A DNA stretch of 64,000 nt from JBBRNH01 sp038230415 (GTDB taxonomy: Bacteria > Bacteroidota > Bacteroidia > Cytophagales > Spirosomataceae), in the NCBI GenBank assembly GCA_038230415.1, contig JBBRNH010000021.1, positions 1 through 64,000 of the forward strand, written 5' to 3'. Below are positions 35,072 to 43,946 of the stretch, in pieces. Every line of letters starts with the position of its first letter. Position 1 is the stretch's first letter. Both the position numbers and the translations under genes were made by a program. The notes beneath the pieces are model-generated. The model searched no databases. It saw only the letters and a program-made list of their open reading frames with translations, and was not told the DNA's origin.

Positions 35072-36367
35072 ATGGTTCGTCTCCTCGCTTTCCTGTTTAT
35101 TATACATTCTTCATTCTTCATTCTTCACTCCCTAAAAGCGCAGTCTACCACCGATTTTATTTACGACCCAAAGATTCAGACGGTTTTGCTGTATCCGCAG
35201 ATTGGCGATCAGGCCGAAAACCCGTCGTTGTCGCTGAATCCGGCGGTGGTTTCGCAGGACGAAGGCACCGTTTTAGAACTGACTTTCGATGATTTACAGG
35301 GGCAGTACCGGCCTTTTCGCGCCCGGCTCATTCATTGCAACGCCGATTGGCAGCGTTCGGTGCTGAACGACATCGAGTTTACCTACGAATACAACGACTA
35401 CGCCATCACCGACTATCAGGTTTCGGTTAATACCAAAGTAGCTTATTTTCACTATCGGTTCGCGCTGCCGAAGGTGAAACTGCCCGGAAACTACGTGTTG
35501 GTGGTCTATGACGAGCGCGACCGGAACAACGTGTATTTTACGCGCCGGTTTTGTAGCTACACCAACCGGGTTTCGCCCTCGGCAACGGTCACGTTCTCGG
35601 CCATCCCGAACCGGCAGTTTTATGACCAGCAAATTAACCTCGCGCTGGCGTATCGGGGCTACCCGGTCAACTCGCCACAGGATGATTTTAAGGTGGTTAT
35701 CCGGCAAAACTTCCGCGACGATCACATCCTCACCAACCTTCGGCCCACCAACGTCCGGGCGTTTGACGGTGTCTTGGAATACAACATCCTCGATCAGTCG
35801 AACACGATGTCGGGCGGCAATGAGTTTCGGTTTTTTGATATACGCAACACCATTTCGCGGGGAAATTATATTGACCGGATAGACCGCAACGCCGACCGAA
35901 ACGTGGCCTTTGTGCAGGCTGACCAGCCCCGGAGCGGCTCTGTTTATTTCCAGAGCGACGATTTCAACGGCCTGTTCGCCATTGACCAGCGCGATAACCA
36001 AAACGGCCCGCTCAGTGCCGATTACGTCGAAACGGTCTTTACCCTCCGTGCGCCCGAACTGCCCGAAGGCGAAGTATATGTGACGGGGGCTTTTAATTTC
36101 TGGCTGCTCAACAACCGTAATCAGATGATTTATGAACCCGCTTTGGGTGCGTATCGGGCGCGGATGTTGCTGAAACAGGGCGTTTACAACTACGCCTACG
36201 CTGTTCGGCGGGGCGGGCCGAAGCCGGTCGTGAGCGAATCAGTGGTAGAAGGTGATTATTCGGCCACCGAAAACGAATACGAAGTTTTTGTCTATAACCG
36301 CCCGCCAGCCTCCCGTGCCGATCAGTTGGTAGGCTATGCGCGGATCGGCACGAACCGGCGAAAGTAG
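35072..36367 (+). CDS. type IX secretion system Plug protein (DUF5103)
   Basis: The 431-residue protein has a signal peptide ending near LKAQ and then the DUF5103 pattern: RARLIHCNADWQRSVLNDIE, NDYAITDYQVSVNTKVAY, YRFALPKVKLPGNYVLVVYD. In the Flavobacterium T9SS this family plugs the periplasmic side of the SprA pore. Its presence fits a Bacteroidota host with T9SS. The signal peptide's hydrophobic core (FIIHSSFFILHS) is encoded by tandem ATTCTTC repeats. Confidence 0.85.
   Translation: MVRLLAFLFIIHSSFFILHSLKAQSTTDFIYDPKIQTVLLYPQIGDQAENPSLSLNPAVVSQDEGTVLELTFDDLQGQYRPFRARLIHCNADWQRSVLNDIEFTYEYNDYAITDYQVSVNTKVAYFHYRFALPKVKLPGNYVLVVYDERDRNNVYFTRRFCSYTNRVSPSATVTFSAIPNRQFYDQQINLALAYRGYPVNSPQDDFKVVIRQNFRDDHILTNLRPTNVRAFDGVLEYNILDQSNTMSGGNEFRFFDIRNTISRGNYIDRIDRNADRNVAFVQADQPRSGSVYFQSDDFNGLFAIDQRDNQNGPLSADYVETVFTLRAPELPEGEVYVTGAFNFWLLNNRNQMIYEPALGAYRARMLLKQGVYNYAYAVRRGGPKPVVSESVVEGDYSATENEYEVFVYNRPPASRADQLVGYARIGTNRRK
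35106..35126. repeat. tandem ATTCTTC repeats inside the signal peptide of the Plug gene
   Basis: Three perfect copies of ATTCTTC in a row, at codons 12-19 of the Plug gene. They encode the hydrophobic core of the signal peptide. Confidence 0.8.
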
Positions 36368-36373
36368 TGCGGA

Positions 36374-36458
36374 CGGTATTGGGTTTACAGTTTATGGGGG
36401 CTTCGCCGGGGAAAACATATTCATAAGCGAAGCCCCGTAAACTGTAAACCCAATACCG
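36374..36458. repeat. long inverted repeat between convergent Plug and ychF genes
   Basis: About 33 bases at 36374-36406 pair with 36427-36458 with one substitution and one extra base, leaving a loop of about 20 bases. It fills the gap between the two stop codons (36367 and 36468). It can act as a bidirectional terminator, although it has the look of a mobile palindromic unit. Confidence 0.85.
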
Positions 36459-36467
36459 AAAACCGTT

Positions 36468-37568
36468 TTACGCGCCGTGCAGAAACTCCATAATATCACC
36501 GTCCTGCACCACGTATTCTTTGCCTTCTACGGCTAATTTACCCGCTTCCCGAACGGCCCCTTCGGTCTTAAACTGCACAAAGTCAGGGAGTTTGATGACC
36601 TGCGCCCGGATAAACTTTTTCTCGAAATCGGAGTGAATCACGCCGGCGGCCTGTGGTGCTTTCCAGCCGCGTGCGATTGTCCAGGCCCGCACTTCTTTCT
36701 CGCCCGCCGTGAAGTATGTAATCAGGCCCAGAAGCCGGTAACTGGCTTTGATGAGTTTGCTCAGGCCCGATTCGGTCAGGCTGTATTCGCCCAAAAACAG
36801 TTCACGCTCGTCGGGGTCTTCCATCTCCGAAATCTGCGATTCGATGCCCGCTGATATGATGATGACTTCCGCGCCTTCGTCAGCAACGGAGGCTTTAAGT
36901 TTATCGGAGTATTGGTTGCCGTTGGGCAGCGAACCTTCGTCAACGTTAGCCACATAAATTACGGGTTTCACCGTCAGCAGGGCCAGATCACCAATGGCCG
37001 ATTGGAGTTCGTCGGGCGTGGCCTGCACGGTTCTGGCACTTTTACCCGCTTCAAGGGCGGCCTTGATTTGTTTCAGGAGTTCAAGTTCGGCTTTGGCGCG
37101 GGCATCACCGGCGCGTGCGCCTTTCTCGGTCTTCTGAATTTTTTTCTCAACCGAGTCTAAATCTTTCAGTTGGAGTTCGGCATCAATAATTTCTTTGTCG
37201 AAAACGGGATCAACGCGGCCCTCGACATGAACGATGTTATCATCTTCAAAACACCGCACGACGTGAACAATGGCATTTACCTCGCGGATGTTTGCCAGAA
37301 ATTTATTGCCCAAGCCCGCGCCCTGACTCGCGCCTTTGACCAGCCCGGCAATGTCAACAAACTCGATGATGGTTGGCACGATTCGTTGCGGATTCACCAG
37401 CGCTTGCAGCGCGTCGAGCCGTTCGTCAGGTACGGTCACCACGCCCACGTTGGGTTCGATGGTGCAAAAGGGGTAGTTGGCGGCTTCGGCCTTCCCACTC
37501 GAAATGGCATTAAACAGGGTGGATTTGCCCACGTTTGGCAAGCCCACAATTCCGCATTGTAGTCCCAT
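36468..37568 (-). CDS. ychF: redox-regulated ATPase YchF (Obg family)
   Basis: The 366-residue protein has P-loop GLPNVGKSTLFNAI, DIAGLVKGAS (G3), and NVDE in place of NKxD, the substitution that makes YchF prefer ATP over GTP. The C-terminal TGS domain includes KAPQAAGVIHSDFEKKFIRA. It binds ribosomes and the 26S-like protein quality machinery in other organisms; the role here is inferred. An inverted repeat lies just upstream of its start. Confidence 0.95.
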   Translation of the reverse strand: MGLQCGIVGLPNVGKSTLFNAISSGKAEAANYPFCTIEPNVGVVTVPDERLDALQALVNPQRIVPTIIEFVDIAGLVKGASQGAGLGNKFLANIREVNAIVHVVRCFEDDNIVHVEGRVDPVFDKEIIDAELQLKDLDSVEKKIQKTEKGARAGDARAKAELELLKQIKAALEAGKSARTVQATPDELQSAIGDLALLTVKPVIYVANVDEGSLPNGNQYSDKLKASVADEGAEVIIISAGIESQISEMEDPDERELFLGEYSLTESGLSKLIKASYRLLGLITYFTAGEKEVRAWTIARGWKAPQAAGVIHSDFEKKFIRAQVIKLPDFVQFKTEGAVREAGKLAVEGKEYVVQDGDIMEFLHGA

Positions 37569-37575
37569 GAATTTA

Positions 37576-37640
37576 GTTTTTAGTGGTAAGTGGCACGTGG
37601 TACGCTACAGGCATGAAACTTGCCCCTTACCACTGAAAAC
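37576..37640. repeat. inverted repeat just upstream of ychF
   Basis: GTTTTTAGTGGTAAGTGGCA (37576-37595) pairs with TGCCCCTTACCACTGAAAAC (37621-37640), 18 of 20 matching. It lies 8 bp upstream of the ychF start codon. Confidence 0.7.
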
Positions 37641-37733
37641 CTGCCACTACTCGTGGCAAAAATACAACAAAAAACCCCCGGCTTTTGGCCGAAGGTCAGG
37701 TTTGGGTTAGGGTAGTCAGGTACTCAGTAATGG

Positions 37734-38102
37734 TTATTCCCATTTTAGATCACTGCCCAGATCGTTGAGCGGCTCGCGGACATGACCGTTTTCGTGGGGT
37801 TGATGCTCGGGCTGGTGATCGGGCTGATTGGCAAACTGCTCGAAGTCATAATCGGGCATAAGCTCAGTCTTAACGTAATCAATGGTTTGTTGCAGAGCCT
37901 CCACAAATTTATTGAAGTCTTCTTTATAGACAAACATTTTGTGTTTTTCGTAGGTGAAGCCGTCGCCCTGCGGCTGTCGTCGGCTCTCGGTGATGGTCAG
38001 GTAATAATCATTGGCACGGGTTGATTTAACGTCAAAAAAGTACGTGCGTTTCCCTGCTTTCACCCGTTGGGAGTAGATTTTCTCCCGGTCGCGTTCTTCC
38101 AC
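37734..38102 (-). CDS. PUR-alpha-like nucleic-acid-binding protein (DUF3276)
   Basis: The 122-residue product matches the Bacteroidota DUF3276/PUR family: EKIYSQRVKAGKRTYFFDVK, NDYYLTITESRR, and YKEDFNKFVEAL. The family binds single-stranded nucleic acid. The start is GTG at 38102; an in-frame TAA lies a few codons upstream. The C-terminal tail is acidic and rich in His and Pro. Confidence 0.85.
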   Translation of the reverse strand: MEERDREKIYSQRVKAGKRTYFFDVKSTRANDYYLTITESRRQPQGDGFTYEKHKMFVYKEDFNKFVEALQQTIDYVKTELMPDYDFEQFANQPDHQPEHQPHENGHVREPLNDLGSDLKWE

Positions 38103-38224
38103 AATCAGCTTTGGTTTTTAGAAATATTCGTGAACGCCAAAGTAAGCGGAATCGTATGAGTTCCGAAAGAAAGTTATCAAAATAATTTTTCTATGGCGGG
38201 CGAAAGGACACAAAAAACAGAAAA

Positions 38225-38245
38225 GCCGGGCCAATCTGGCCCGGC
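38225..38245 (-). terminator. terminator of the outer-membrane barrel gene
   Basis: GCCGGGCCA and TGGCCCGGC form a 9-bp stem with a 3-base loop. On the minus strand it is followed by TTTTCTGTTTTTTG, an intrinsic terminator downstream of the barrel gene. Confidence 0.8.
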
Positions 38246-38317
38246 CTTTACTTAGCTACTGGTTCAACTTCTCTAACTCACAACTACATACGTTTTTATA
38301 TTGTCTTTGGACTTCTT

Positions 38318-39022
38318 CTACCGGCCAATCGGTATCGAATAGCCGAGCGATACGCCCACACCCCGGTTTCGGGCGTTGACCTGCACCACCGGCACCTGCA
38401 CTGCCCGCGAAAAACCGTGTTCGTAGCGGCCTTCCACAAAAAACTTACCCGCTCCGGCATCAATTGCCAGGCCAAGACCGGCCATGCCGCTGATGTCCCA
38501 CCGATTGAGCGCACCGCCGTAATTCACGTCAACATCGAGCGGCTGACTCCGAAAAATGCCCGTTGTGCGGCTCCTGACCCGGCCATCCATGGCGTAACTC
38601 ACCGCCGGGCCAATCAGCAGATAGGGCTGCACGGGGCCATCGGTAAAATTGATCTTTGCCAGCAACGGCACCTGAAGCTCCTGCGACTGATAAGCCACCC
38701 GTGCGCCAATCGGCAGGTTGATGAAACCGAGGTTGATATCGGTGCTTTCCCGAATCAGGAATCCTTTCTGAATATAGGCCACTTCGGGCCGGAACGACAG
38801 ATACGTGCTGACCGGAATATCTAAGAAAATGGCCCCCGTTGGGCCGGGTGAGGGCTGAAACGTCGGCACAAAGCTCATGTTTTGCAGGAAGGTGGGCTTT
38901 GATACCATGCCCCAGTTAGCCCCGCCCCGCACACCAATCTGAACCTGCGCCACAGTGGGCCGGGCAATCAGCATCGAAACAGCAAAGGCAATAACACCGG
39001 GAGTAATGAATCGCTTTAACAT
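38318..39022 (-). CDS. outer-membrane beta-barrel protein (PorT type)
   Basis: The 234-residue product has a signal peptide ending near TVAQ and an alternating beta pattern over the whole length (VQIGVRGGANWGMVSK, FRPEVAYIQKGFLI, VPLLAKINFTDGPVQPYLLIGP). The C-terminus ends with strands and IPIGR. It resembles the small PorT/outer membrane beta-barrel proteins of Bacteroidota; function not known. Confidence 0.8.
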   Translation of the reverse strand: MLKRFITPGVIAFAVSMLIARPTVAQVQIGVRGGANWGMVSKPTFLQNMSFVPTFQPSPGPTGAIFLDIPVSTYLSFRPEVAYIQKGFLIRESTDINLGFINLPIGARVAYQSQELQVPLLAKINFTDGPVQPYLLIGPAVSYAMDGRVRSRTTGIFRSQPLDVDVNYGGALNRWDISGMAGLGLAIDAGAGKFFVEGRYEHGFSRAVQVPVVQVNARNRGVGVSLGYSIPIGR

Positions 39023-39144
39023 GGCGTTAGGGGCGTTTAAGTTTGTTTACGCCGGTTTGACGCACTATCGGGGGCGAAGGATTAATGGGCCGATTAACTT
39101 TTTTTTCGTGTAGATTTACCCATTCCGTTTGTAGCCCTTAGTCC

Positions 39145-39960
39145 ATGAAGTTTATAAAACCAACCAAGTTCAGCTACCTGCCCCGGTTTCTGGCTCCGCT
39201 CGACGTATTGGGTGTTTTTGAGTGCGACCCTTTCCGTAACTCGTTGCTCGTCAGACGGTTGATTGTCGGAGTCCTGGGGGCCATTATGTACAGCCGCTAC
39301 ACCGTTGTGAACCGGATTAAGATCGAAGGCACCGAAAACATTGAAGGGCTACCGATCAACAACGTGCTTTTTCTGTCGAATCACCAGACGTACTTTGCCG
39401 ACGTTATCTGCTTTTTTGAGATTTTCTGCGCCGTGAAATGGGGTTTCCAGAACACGCTCGTGCCGCCGGTTTATCTGCTTGGCCCCCGCGCCCGGCAGTA
39501 TTATGTGGCAGCCGCCGAAACGATGCAGAAGGGGATTTTAGCCCGGATTTTTGCCCAGGGCGGAGCCATCACCATCGAACGGTCGTGGCGGGCCGACGGG
39601 CGAGACGTGCAGCGAACGGTGGACACCTCGGCGGGCGACAAAATCGGAATTGCCCTGAAACACGGCTGGGTGGTGAGTTTTCCGCAGGGAACAACCAAAC
39701 CCTACGCGCCCGTCCGAAAAGGCACCGCCCATCTCATTCGTGAGCATGACCCAATTGTTATTCCGGTGGTCATCAACGGGTTCCGGCGGGCATTCGATAA
39801 AAAAGGATTGCGGTTCAAGAAACGAAACACGCAGTTAAGGGTGCAGTTTAAGCCCCCGCTTATCATCACCGACGATGAATCGTTGGACGACATCGTGGCA
39901 AAAGTTCGGGCCGCCATCGAGCAGGACCCGCCGGAGTGGGTAAAAATGGGAGAAGATTAA
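39145..39960 (+). CDS. lysophospholipid acyltransferase (PlsC family)
   Basis: The 271-residue protein carries the acyltransferase motif NHQTYFAD (HX4D), a second block with GPRARQYYVAAAETMQKG, and SFPQGTTKPYAPVRKGTAHL. It is a membrane-associated enzyme that probably adds the second acyl chain to lysophosphatidate or a related lipid. It overlaps the convergent oxidoreductase gene by 4 bp at the stop codons. Confidence 0.85.
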   Translation: MKFIKPTKFSYLPRFLAPLDVLGVFECDPFRNSLLVRRLIVGVLGAIMYSRYTVVNRIKIEGTENIEGLPINNVLFLSNHQTYFADVICFFEIFCAVKWGFQNTLVPPVYLLGPRARQYYVAAAETMQKGILARIFAQGGAITIERSWRADGRDVQRTVDTSAGDKIGIALKHGWVVSFPQGTTKPYAPVRKGTAHLIREHDPIVIPVVINGFRRAFDKKGLRFKKRNTQLRVQFKPPLIITDDESLDDIVAKVRAAIEQDPPEWVKMGED

Positions 39961-40919
39961 AACCCCGCTTCGCTCCTCACCCTGTCTAACAAATTCATCA
40001 GGTTTCTTGAATCCGTCAGCGACCACACGGGGCTTTGGGTCAGGTGCTGATTCAGGCAGTCCATCACGTGTTGGGCTTCGTAGTCGTAGCCGTGCGTCTG
40101 GCGCGGAAAGGTGAGTGTTTCGGGTTCGGCATCGGGGCGTTCGAGGGTGACGGCGGTGCTTTCGTGGAAACGACCGTGAATCCTGATCGTGCCGGTCTCG
40201 CCCTGAATGAGGCCAATACAATCGGTTTTGACCATGAACGTACTGTCTAAGACCGCCATTGCGCCGGTTTCATAGGTCAGTATCATGCCGCATTGCTCGT
40301 CAATGCCGGTTGCGCCGATGTTGGCCGAGGCTTTGATCGTCTGCGGCATTCCGAGCATGAGGTACGAGAGAAACAACGGGTAAATCCCAATGTCGAGCAA
40401 CGCGCCCCCGCCGAGGTCTTTGTTAAACAGCCGGGCATCGGGCAGAAACGGAGCCTGAAAGCCAAAATCTGCCGAGAGCCGACGCACCGGCCCAATGGCT
40501 CCGGCCTGCATCCAGTCGTGCGCCTGCTGAATGGTGGGCATAAAGCGGCTCCAGAGGGCTTCCATCAGGAATGTCTGCTTCGTGCGGGCCGTTTCGATCA
40601 TGTCGGCCACCTCACCGGCATTCATAGCAAACGGTTTTTCGCCCAGCACGGCAATCCCGCCTTCGAGCAGCATCATGGCATTCTCGCAGTGCTTGACGTG
40701 GGGCGTTGCCACATACACTACATCTAAACCGCCGGGGCAAGTCAGCAAACCTTCGTAGGTGCCAAACGCGTGGGCCGCACCGTATTGAGCCGCAAACTCG
40801 TTGGCGCGTGATTGGTCAGATGCGGCAACGGCCACCAACTGCGCGTCGGGCAGGGTAAGCAGGTCGGCGGCAAATTTATGGGCGATGCGGCCTAAGCCCA
40901 GGATTCCCCAGCGAGTCAT
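39957..40919 (-). CDS. Gfo/Idh/MocA-family oxidoreductase
   Basis: The 320-residue protein has an N-terminal Rossmann fold with GLGRIAHKFAADL, then VYVATPHVKH, and the EKPF catalytic lysine motif (GEKPFAMNAGE). The family oxidises sugars, cyclitols or related compounds with NAD(P). The GGALLDIGIYPL block is typical of the trans-1,2-dihydrobenzene-1,2-diol-dehydrogenase-like group. The substrate is unknown. Confidence 0.88.
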   Translation of the reverse strand: MTRWGILGLGRIAHKFAADLLTLPDAQLVAVAASDQSRANEFAAQYGAAHAFGTYEGLLTCPGGLDVVYVATPHVKHCENAMMLLEGGIAVLGEKPFAMNAGEVADMIETARTKQTFLMEALWSRFMPTIQQAHDWMQAGAIGPVRRLSADFGFQAPFLPDARLFNKDLGGGALLDIGIYPLFLSYLMLGMPQTIKASANIGATGIDEQCGMILTYETGAMAVLDSTFMVKTDCIGLIQGETGTIRIHGRFHESTAVTLERPDAEPETLTFPRQTHGYDYEAQHVMDCLNQHLTQSPVWSLTDSRNLMNLLDRVRSEAGF

Positions 40920-41065
40920 AATACAGGCGTTGATTGTTAAAAACGGCCTAAAGCTACTAAAAACGGCTGTTTCAAAATCGCTGATGACAAATCAGGTCAA
41001 GCCGTGCTGGTTCTGTCGGGGTCTTTCTGTTGAATCAGTCTCTTCACCAATCATACCCTTACCCG

Positions 41066-41098
41066 GTGCGAAACCGCACAGTATGGGCGTATTCGCAC
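41066..41098 (+). promoter_or_regulatory. candidate upstream activator site for the NtrC-type regulator
   Basis: GTGCG-AAAC-CGCAC (41066-41079) is a perfect dyad, and the half-site TTCGCAC recurs at 41092-41098, giving a longer GTGCGAA...TTCGCAC dyad. It lies about 100 bp upstream of the predicted sigma-54 start point, the usual distance for NtrC-family enhancers. That it is bound by the regulator at 47229 is inference. Confidence 0.4.
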
Positions 41099-41152
41099 AA
41101 CTACACCTTCCATTGTTCATTATACACGCTTCATTATCAATCAATTACCCAT

Positions 41153-41168
41153 TGGCACGGGATTGGCA
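41153..41168 (+). promoter_or_regulatory. sigma-54 (-24/-12) promoter of the exporter operon
   Basis: TGGCACGGGATTGGCA matches the consensus TGGCACGnnnnTTGCW at all specified positions but one. The invariant GG (41154-41155) and GC (41166-41167) are 12 bases apart as required. Transcription would start near 41179, shortly before the ATG at 41197. The operon itself encodes an NtrC-type activator. Confidence 0.7.
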
Positions 41169-41196
41169 AACTGCATGAGCAAAACGCCCGTATTCA

Positions 41197-42456
41197 ATGG
41201 ATCGTGACCTTGCCCCCGAAATCATTACCCGCTCCCGCCGAAAACCCTGGCTCATTGGCGGGATTGCGGTTGTGGGCCTGATTGGCGCAGTACTGGGGAT
41301 GCGTTCGCTGCTGAAAACATCCGTTGATGCCGCCAAAATCCGCACGGCAGTGGTACAAACCGGCCCGGTCGAGAACACGCTCAACGCCACGGGCGAGGTG
41401 ATTCCGGCCTACGAACAGATCATGACCAGCCCCATCCGGGCCAGTATCCGGCGAGTCTTGCTCACGCCCGGTGCGCGGGTTCGGCCCGGTCAGGCATTGA
41501 TCGAGTTAGACAAATCGCTGACGCAGATCGAGTACAAAAAGCTCCAGGATCAACTGGCCCTCAAACAAAACGGTATCGAACAACTGCGGATGCGGTTAAA
41601 CAAAAATCTCTACGATGCCGACATCAACGACCAGATCAAACTGCTCAACATCAACAAGTTGAAGGCCGAAGTGGACGATGCCCGGCGACTGCTGAAAGTG
41701 GGCGGCCAAACCCCCGAAGACGTGACCCGCGCCGAAAACGCGCTTCATATTGCCCAACTCGAAAAGAAACAATTAGAGAACGACCTGACCTACAATCGCC
41801 AGTCAATGGGGGCGAGTTTGCGCGAAACTCAGTTGCAGGCCCGCATCGAAGGCACCAACCTGAACGTATTGGCCCTGAAACTCCGGCAGGCCGATATTTT
41901 GGCCGACCGCGCCGGGGTGCTGACCTGGGTGAACGAAAACGTGGGTTCGGCAGTGAGCGAAGGCGAAATGCTGGCAAAAGTGGCCGACTTGGGCAGTTTC
42001 CGGGTCGAGGGTTCCTGCTCCGATGCCTACGCCGATCAACTCCGGGCGGGCCTGCCGGTGATTGTCCGCATCAACGAAACGGATTTGCGCGGCTTGGTGA
42101 CGCAGGTGAAACCATCGGTGCAGAACAACATCATCAAATTCGCGGTCTCGCTCGACGACAGCCGCCATGCGTCGCTCCGGCCCAACCAGAAAGTAGAGGT
42201 CTTTATCGTCACCAACCGCAACGCAACCGCCGTGCGGGTGGCAAACGGCCCGGCGTTCAAGGGCAAACGAAAACAGTCGGTGTTTGTGCTGGGAAATGGC
42301 AACATAGTCCGTCGGCGGGAAGTAGAAATTGGCCTGACCAACTTCGATTGGGTCGAGATCAAAAGCGGGCTGCAACCCGGCGAGACCGTGATTATCACCG
42401 ACCTGAGCGAGTACGAGCATTTGCAGGAGATCACCATTAACCCGACCAAGCCATGA
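41197..42456 (+). CDS. HlyD/MacA-type periplasmic adaptor subunit of an ABC exporter
   Basis: The 419-residue protein has one N-terminal membrane anchor (PWLIGGIAVVGLIGAVLGM), then a biotinyl-lipoyl-like half (LLTPGARVRPGQALIELD), a coiled-coil hairpin (about residues 105-225), the second lipoyl half (ADRAGVLTWVNENVGSAVSEGE) and a beta-barrel domain. It links the inner-membrane ABC transporter to the TolC protein encoded next, with which it overlaps by 4 bp. It heads a seven-gene operon from a sigma-54 promoter. Confidence 0.9.
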   Translation: MDRDLAPEIITRSRRKPWLIGGIAVVGLIGAVLGMRSLLKTSVDAAKIRTAVVQTGPVENTLNATGEVIPAYEQIMTSPIRASIRRVLLTPGARVRPGQALIELDKSLTQIEYKKLQDQLALKQNGIEQLRMRLNKNLYDADINDQIKLLNINKLKAEVDDARRLLKVGGQTPEDVTRAENALHIAQLEKKQLENDLTYNRQSMGASLRETQLQARIEGTNLNVLALKLRQADILADRAGVLTWVNENVGSAVSEGEMLAKVADLGSFRVEGSCSDAYADQLRAGLPVIVRINETDLRGLVTQVKPSVQNNIIKFAVSLDDSRHASLRPNQKVEVFIVTNRNATAVRVANGPAFKGKRKQSVFVLGNGNIVRRREVEIGLTNFDWVEIKSGLQPGETVIITDLSEYEHLQEITINPTKP

Positions 42457-43946
42457 GAGCAATCTGTTTCATGCTGATAATCGGGTTGCTGCTATCGCTG
42501 AATATCACCGCCCAACCGGAACGCCGGACCGCGACCCGCCCGACTGCCCTCAAACTAACCCTCGGCGATGTGGTGCAACTGGCTCGTGAACAGTCTATTG
42601 CGGGAAAACAGGCCGCCACGCTGCAAAAAACGAACTACTGGAAATACCGGGCATTTCTGGCTGATTTCAAACCGCAACTGAGCCTGAACGGGTCATTGCC
42701 GGGCTTCACGCGCTCGTTTATCCAGGTGCAGCAACCCGACGGAACCATTGCGTTTCAGCCCGTATCAAACAATAACTCGCTGCTTAATCTGGCTCTGAGT
42801 CAGAATATTCCGCAAACGGGTGGCTCCATTTATGTGCAGCAGCAATTCCAGCGGTTCGATAACTTCCTGAACCGGAATACGCTCTACAACGGCATTCCGT
42901 TTGCGCTTGGCCTGAGTCAGCCGTTGTTCCGGTTCAACCCGATGAAGTGGGATCGGCGGATTGAACCACTGCGATACGCCGAAAGTAATCAGCAATTTAT
43001 CGAGGGGATGGAGCAAGTCGCTCTCGATGCAACCGGGCTGTATTTCGACTTGCTGGTAGCGCAGGTAAACCTGCAAATTGCCCAAACCAACCGCACCAAT
43101 AACGACACGCTGTTTACCATTGCCCGGCATAAAATGGAGCTTGGTAAACTCTCGCGCAACGACCTGTTGCAACTGCAACTAAGCGTTCTGAACGCCCGCA
43201 AAGACTTGGCTTCGGCCCGGCAAACCGCCGAAGTAGCCTCGCTGAAATTACGGTCGTACATCAATATTCAGGCCGAAAGCGGTTCGGTTAGCCCGTTTGA
43301 CTTAGCCATTCCTGACAAGATCAGTCCGTTTTTAGTGGACAGTCAACAGGCTATTGCTCAGGCGTTTGCCAATCGGTCGGATGCCATTGGTTTTCAGCGC
43401 AAACGGCTCGAAGCCGACCGCGAGGTGGAACGGGCTAAAAAAGAAAACGGCCTGAACGCCACCCTCAACGCCGATTTTGGCCTGACCAACCGGGGCAGTC
43501 GGCCCGGCGATGTGTATAGCCAGCCCCAAAACCGCCAATCTATTGAAATTCAGTTTGTGGTTCCCATTATGTCATGGGGTCGGCAGCAGGCCCGCACCGA
43601 AACCGCCCGCGCCAATCAGCAACTGGCGGTGCAGACGGTGGAGCAGGCCAAACGCACGTTTGAGCAGCAGATTTTTACGCAGGTAACGCTCTTGGATATG
43701 CTCCGTGAGCAGGTACGCCTGACCGCCGAAGCCGATGGTATTGCTCAGGAACGCTACCAGATTGCCCAGGATCGGTTTAAGCTCAGTAACCTGACCGTCA
43801 CTGATTTAGGCATTGCCATTCAGGACAAAGACCGCGCCCGACGCGATGCTATTTTGGCTTTGCGCGACTACTGGCAGTGCTACTACACGCTAAGATTATT
43901 GACGCTTTACGATTTTGAAACAAACCAGAAAATTCAGCAACCATGA
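42453..43946 (+). CDS. TolC-family outer-membrane channel of the ABC exporter
   Basis: The 497-residue protein has a signal peptide (FMLIIGLLLSLNITAQ) and two repeats with long helices typical of TolC (YYFDLLVAQVNLQIAQTNR-like near 190 and RTFEQQIFTQVTLLDMLREQ near 410). It forms the outer-membrane tunnel for the exporter. It overlaps both neighbours by 4 bp (ATGA). Confidence 0.9.
   Translation: MRAICFMLIIGLLLSLNITAQPERRTATRPTALKLTLGDVVQLAREQSIAGKQAATLQKTNYWKYRAFLADFKPQLSLNGSLPGFTRSFIQVQQPDGTIAFQPVSNNNSLLNLALSQNIPQTGGSIYVQQQFQRFDNFLNRNTLYNGIPFALGLSQPLFRFNPMKWDRRIEPLRYAESNQQFIEGMEQVALDATGLYFDLLVAQVNLQIAQTNRTNNDTLFTIARHKMELGKLSRNDLLQLQLSVLNARKDLASARQTAEVASLKLRSYINIQAESGSVSPFDLAIPDKISPFLVDSQQAIAQAFANRSDAIGFQRKRLEADREVERAKKENGLNATLNADFGLTNRGSRPGDVYSQPQNRQSIEIQFVVPIMSWGRQQARTETARANQQLAVQTVEQAKRTFEQQIFTQVTLLDMLREQVRLTAEADGIAQERYQIAQDRFKLSNLTVTDLGIAIQDKDRARRDAILALRDYWQCYYTLRLLTLYDFETNQKIQQP

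Noticed and set aside
35106..35126. Tandem ATTCTTC as a possible CRISPR-like or phase-variable repeat
   Set aside because: Only three 7-base units with no spacers. Seven-base changes would shift the frame, but with so few units there is no evidence of phase variation.
35294..36001. 235-codon ORF opposite the Plug gene
   Set aside because: Shadow of the DUF5103 coding frame with no domain and no promoter.
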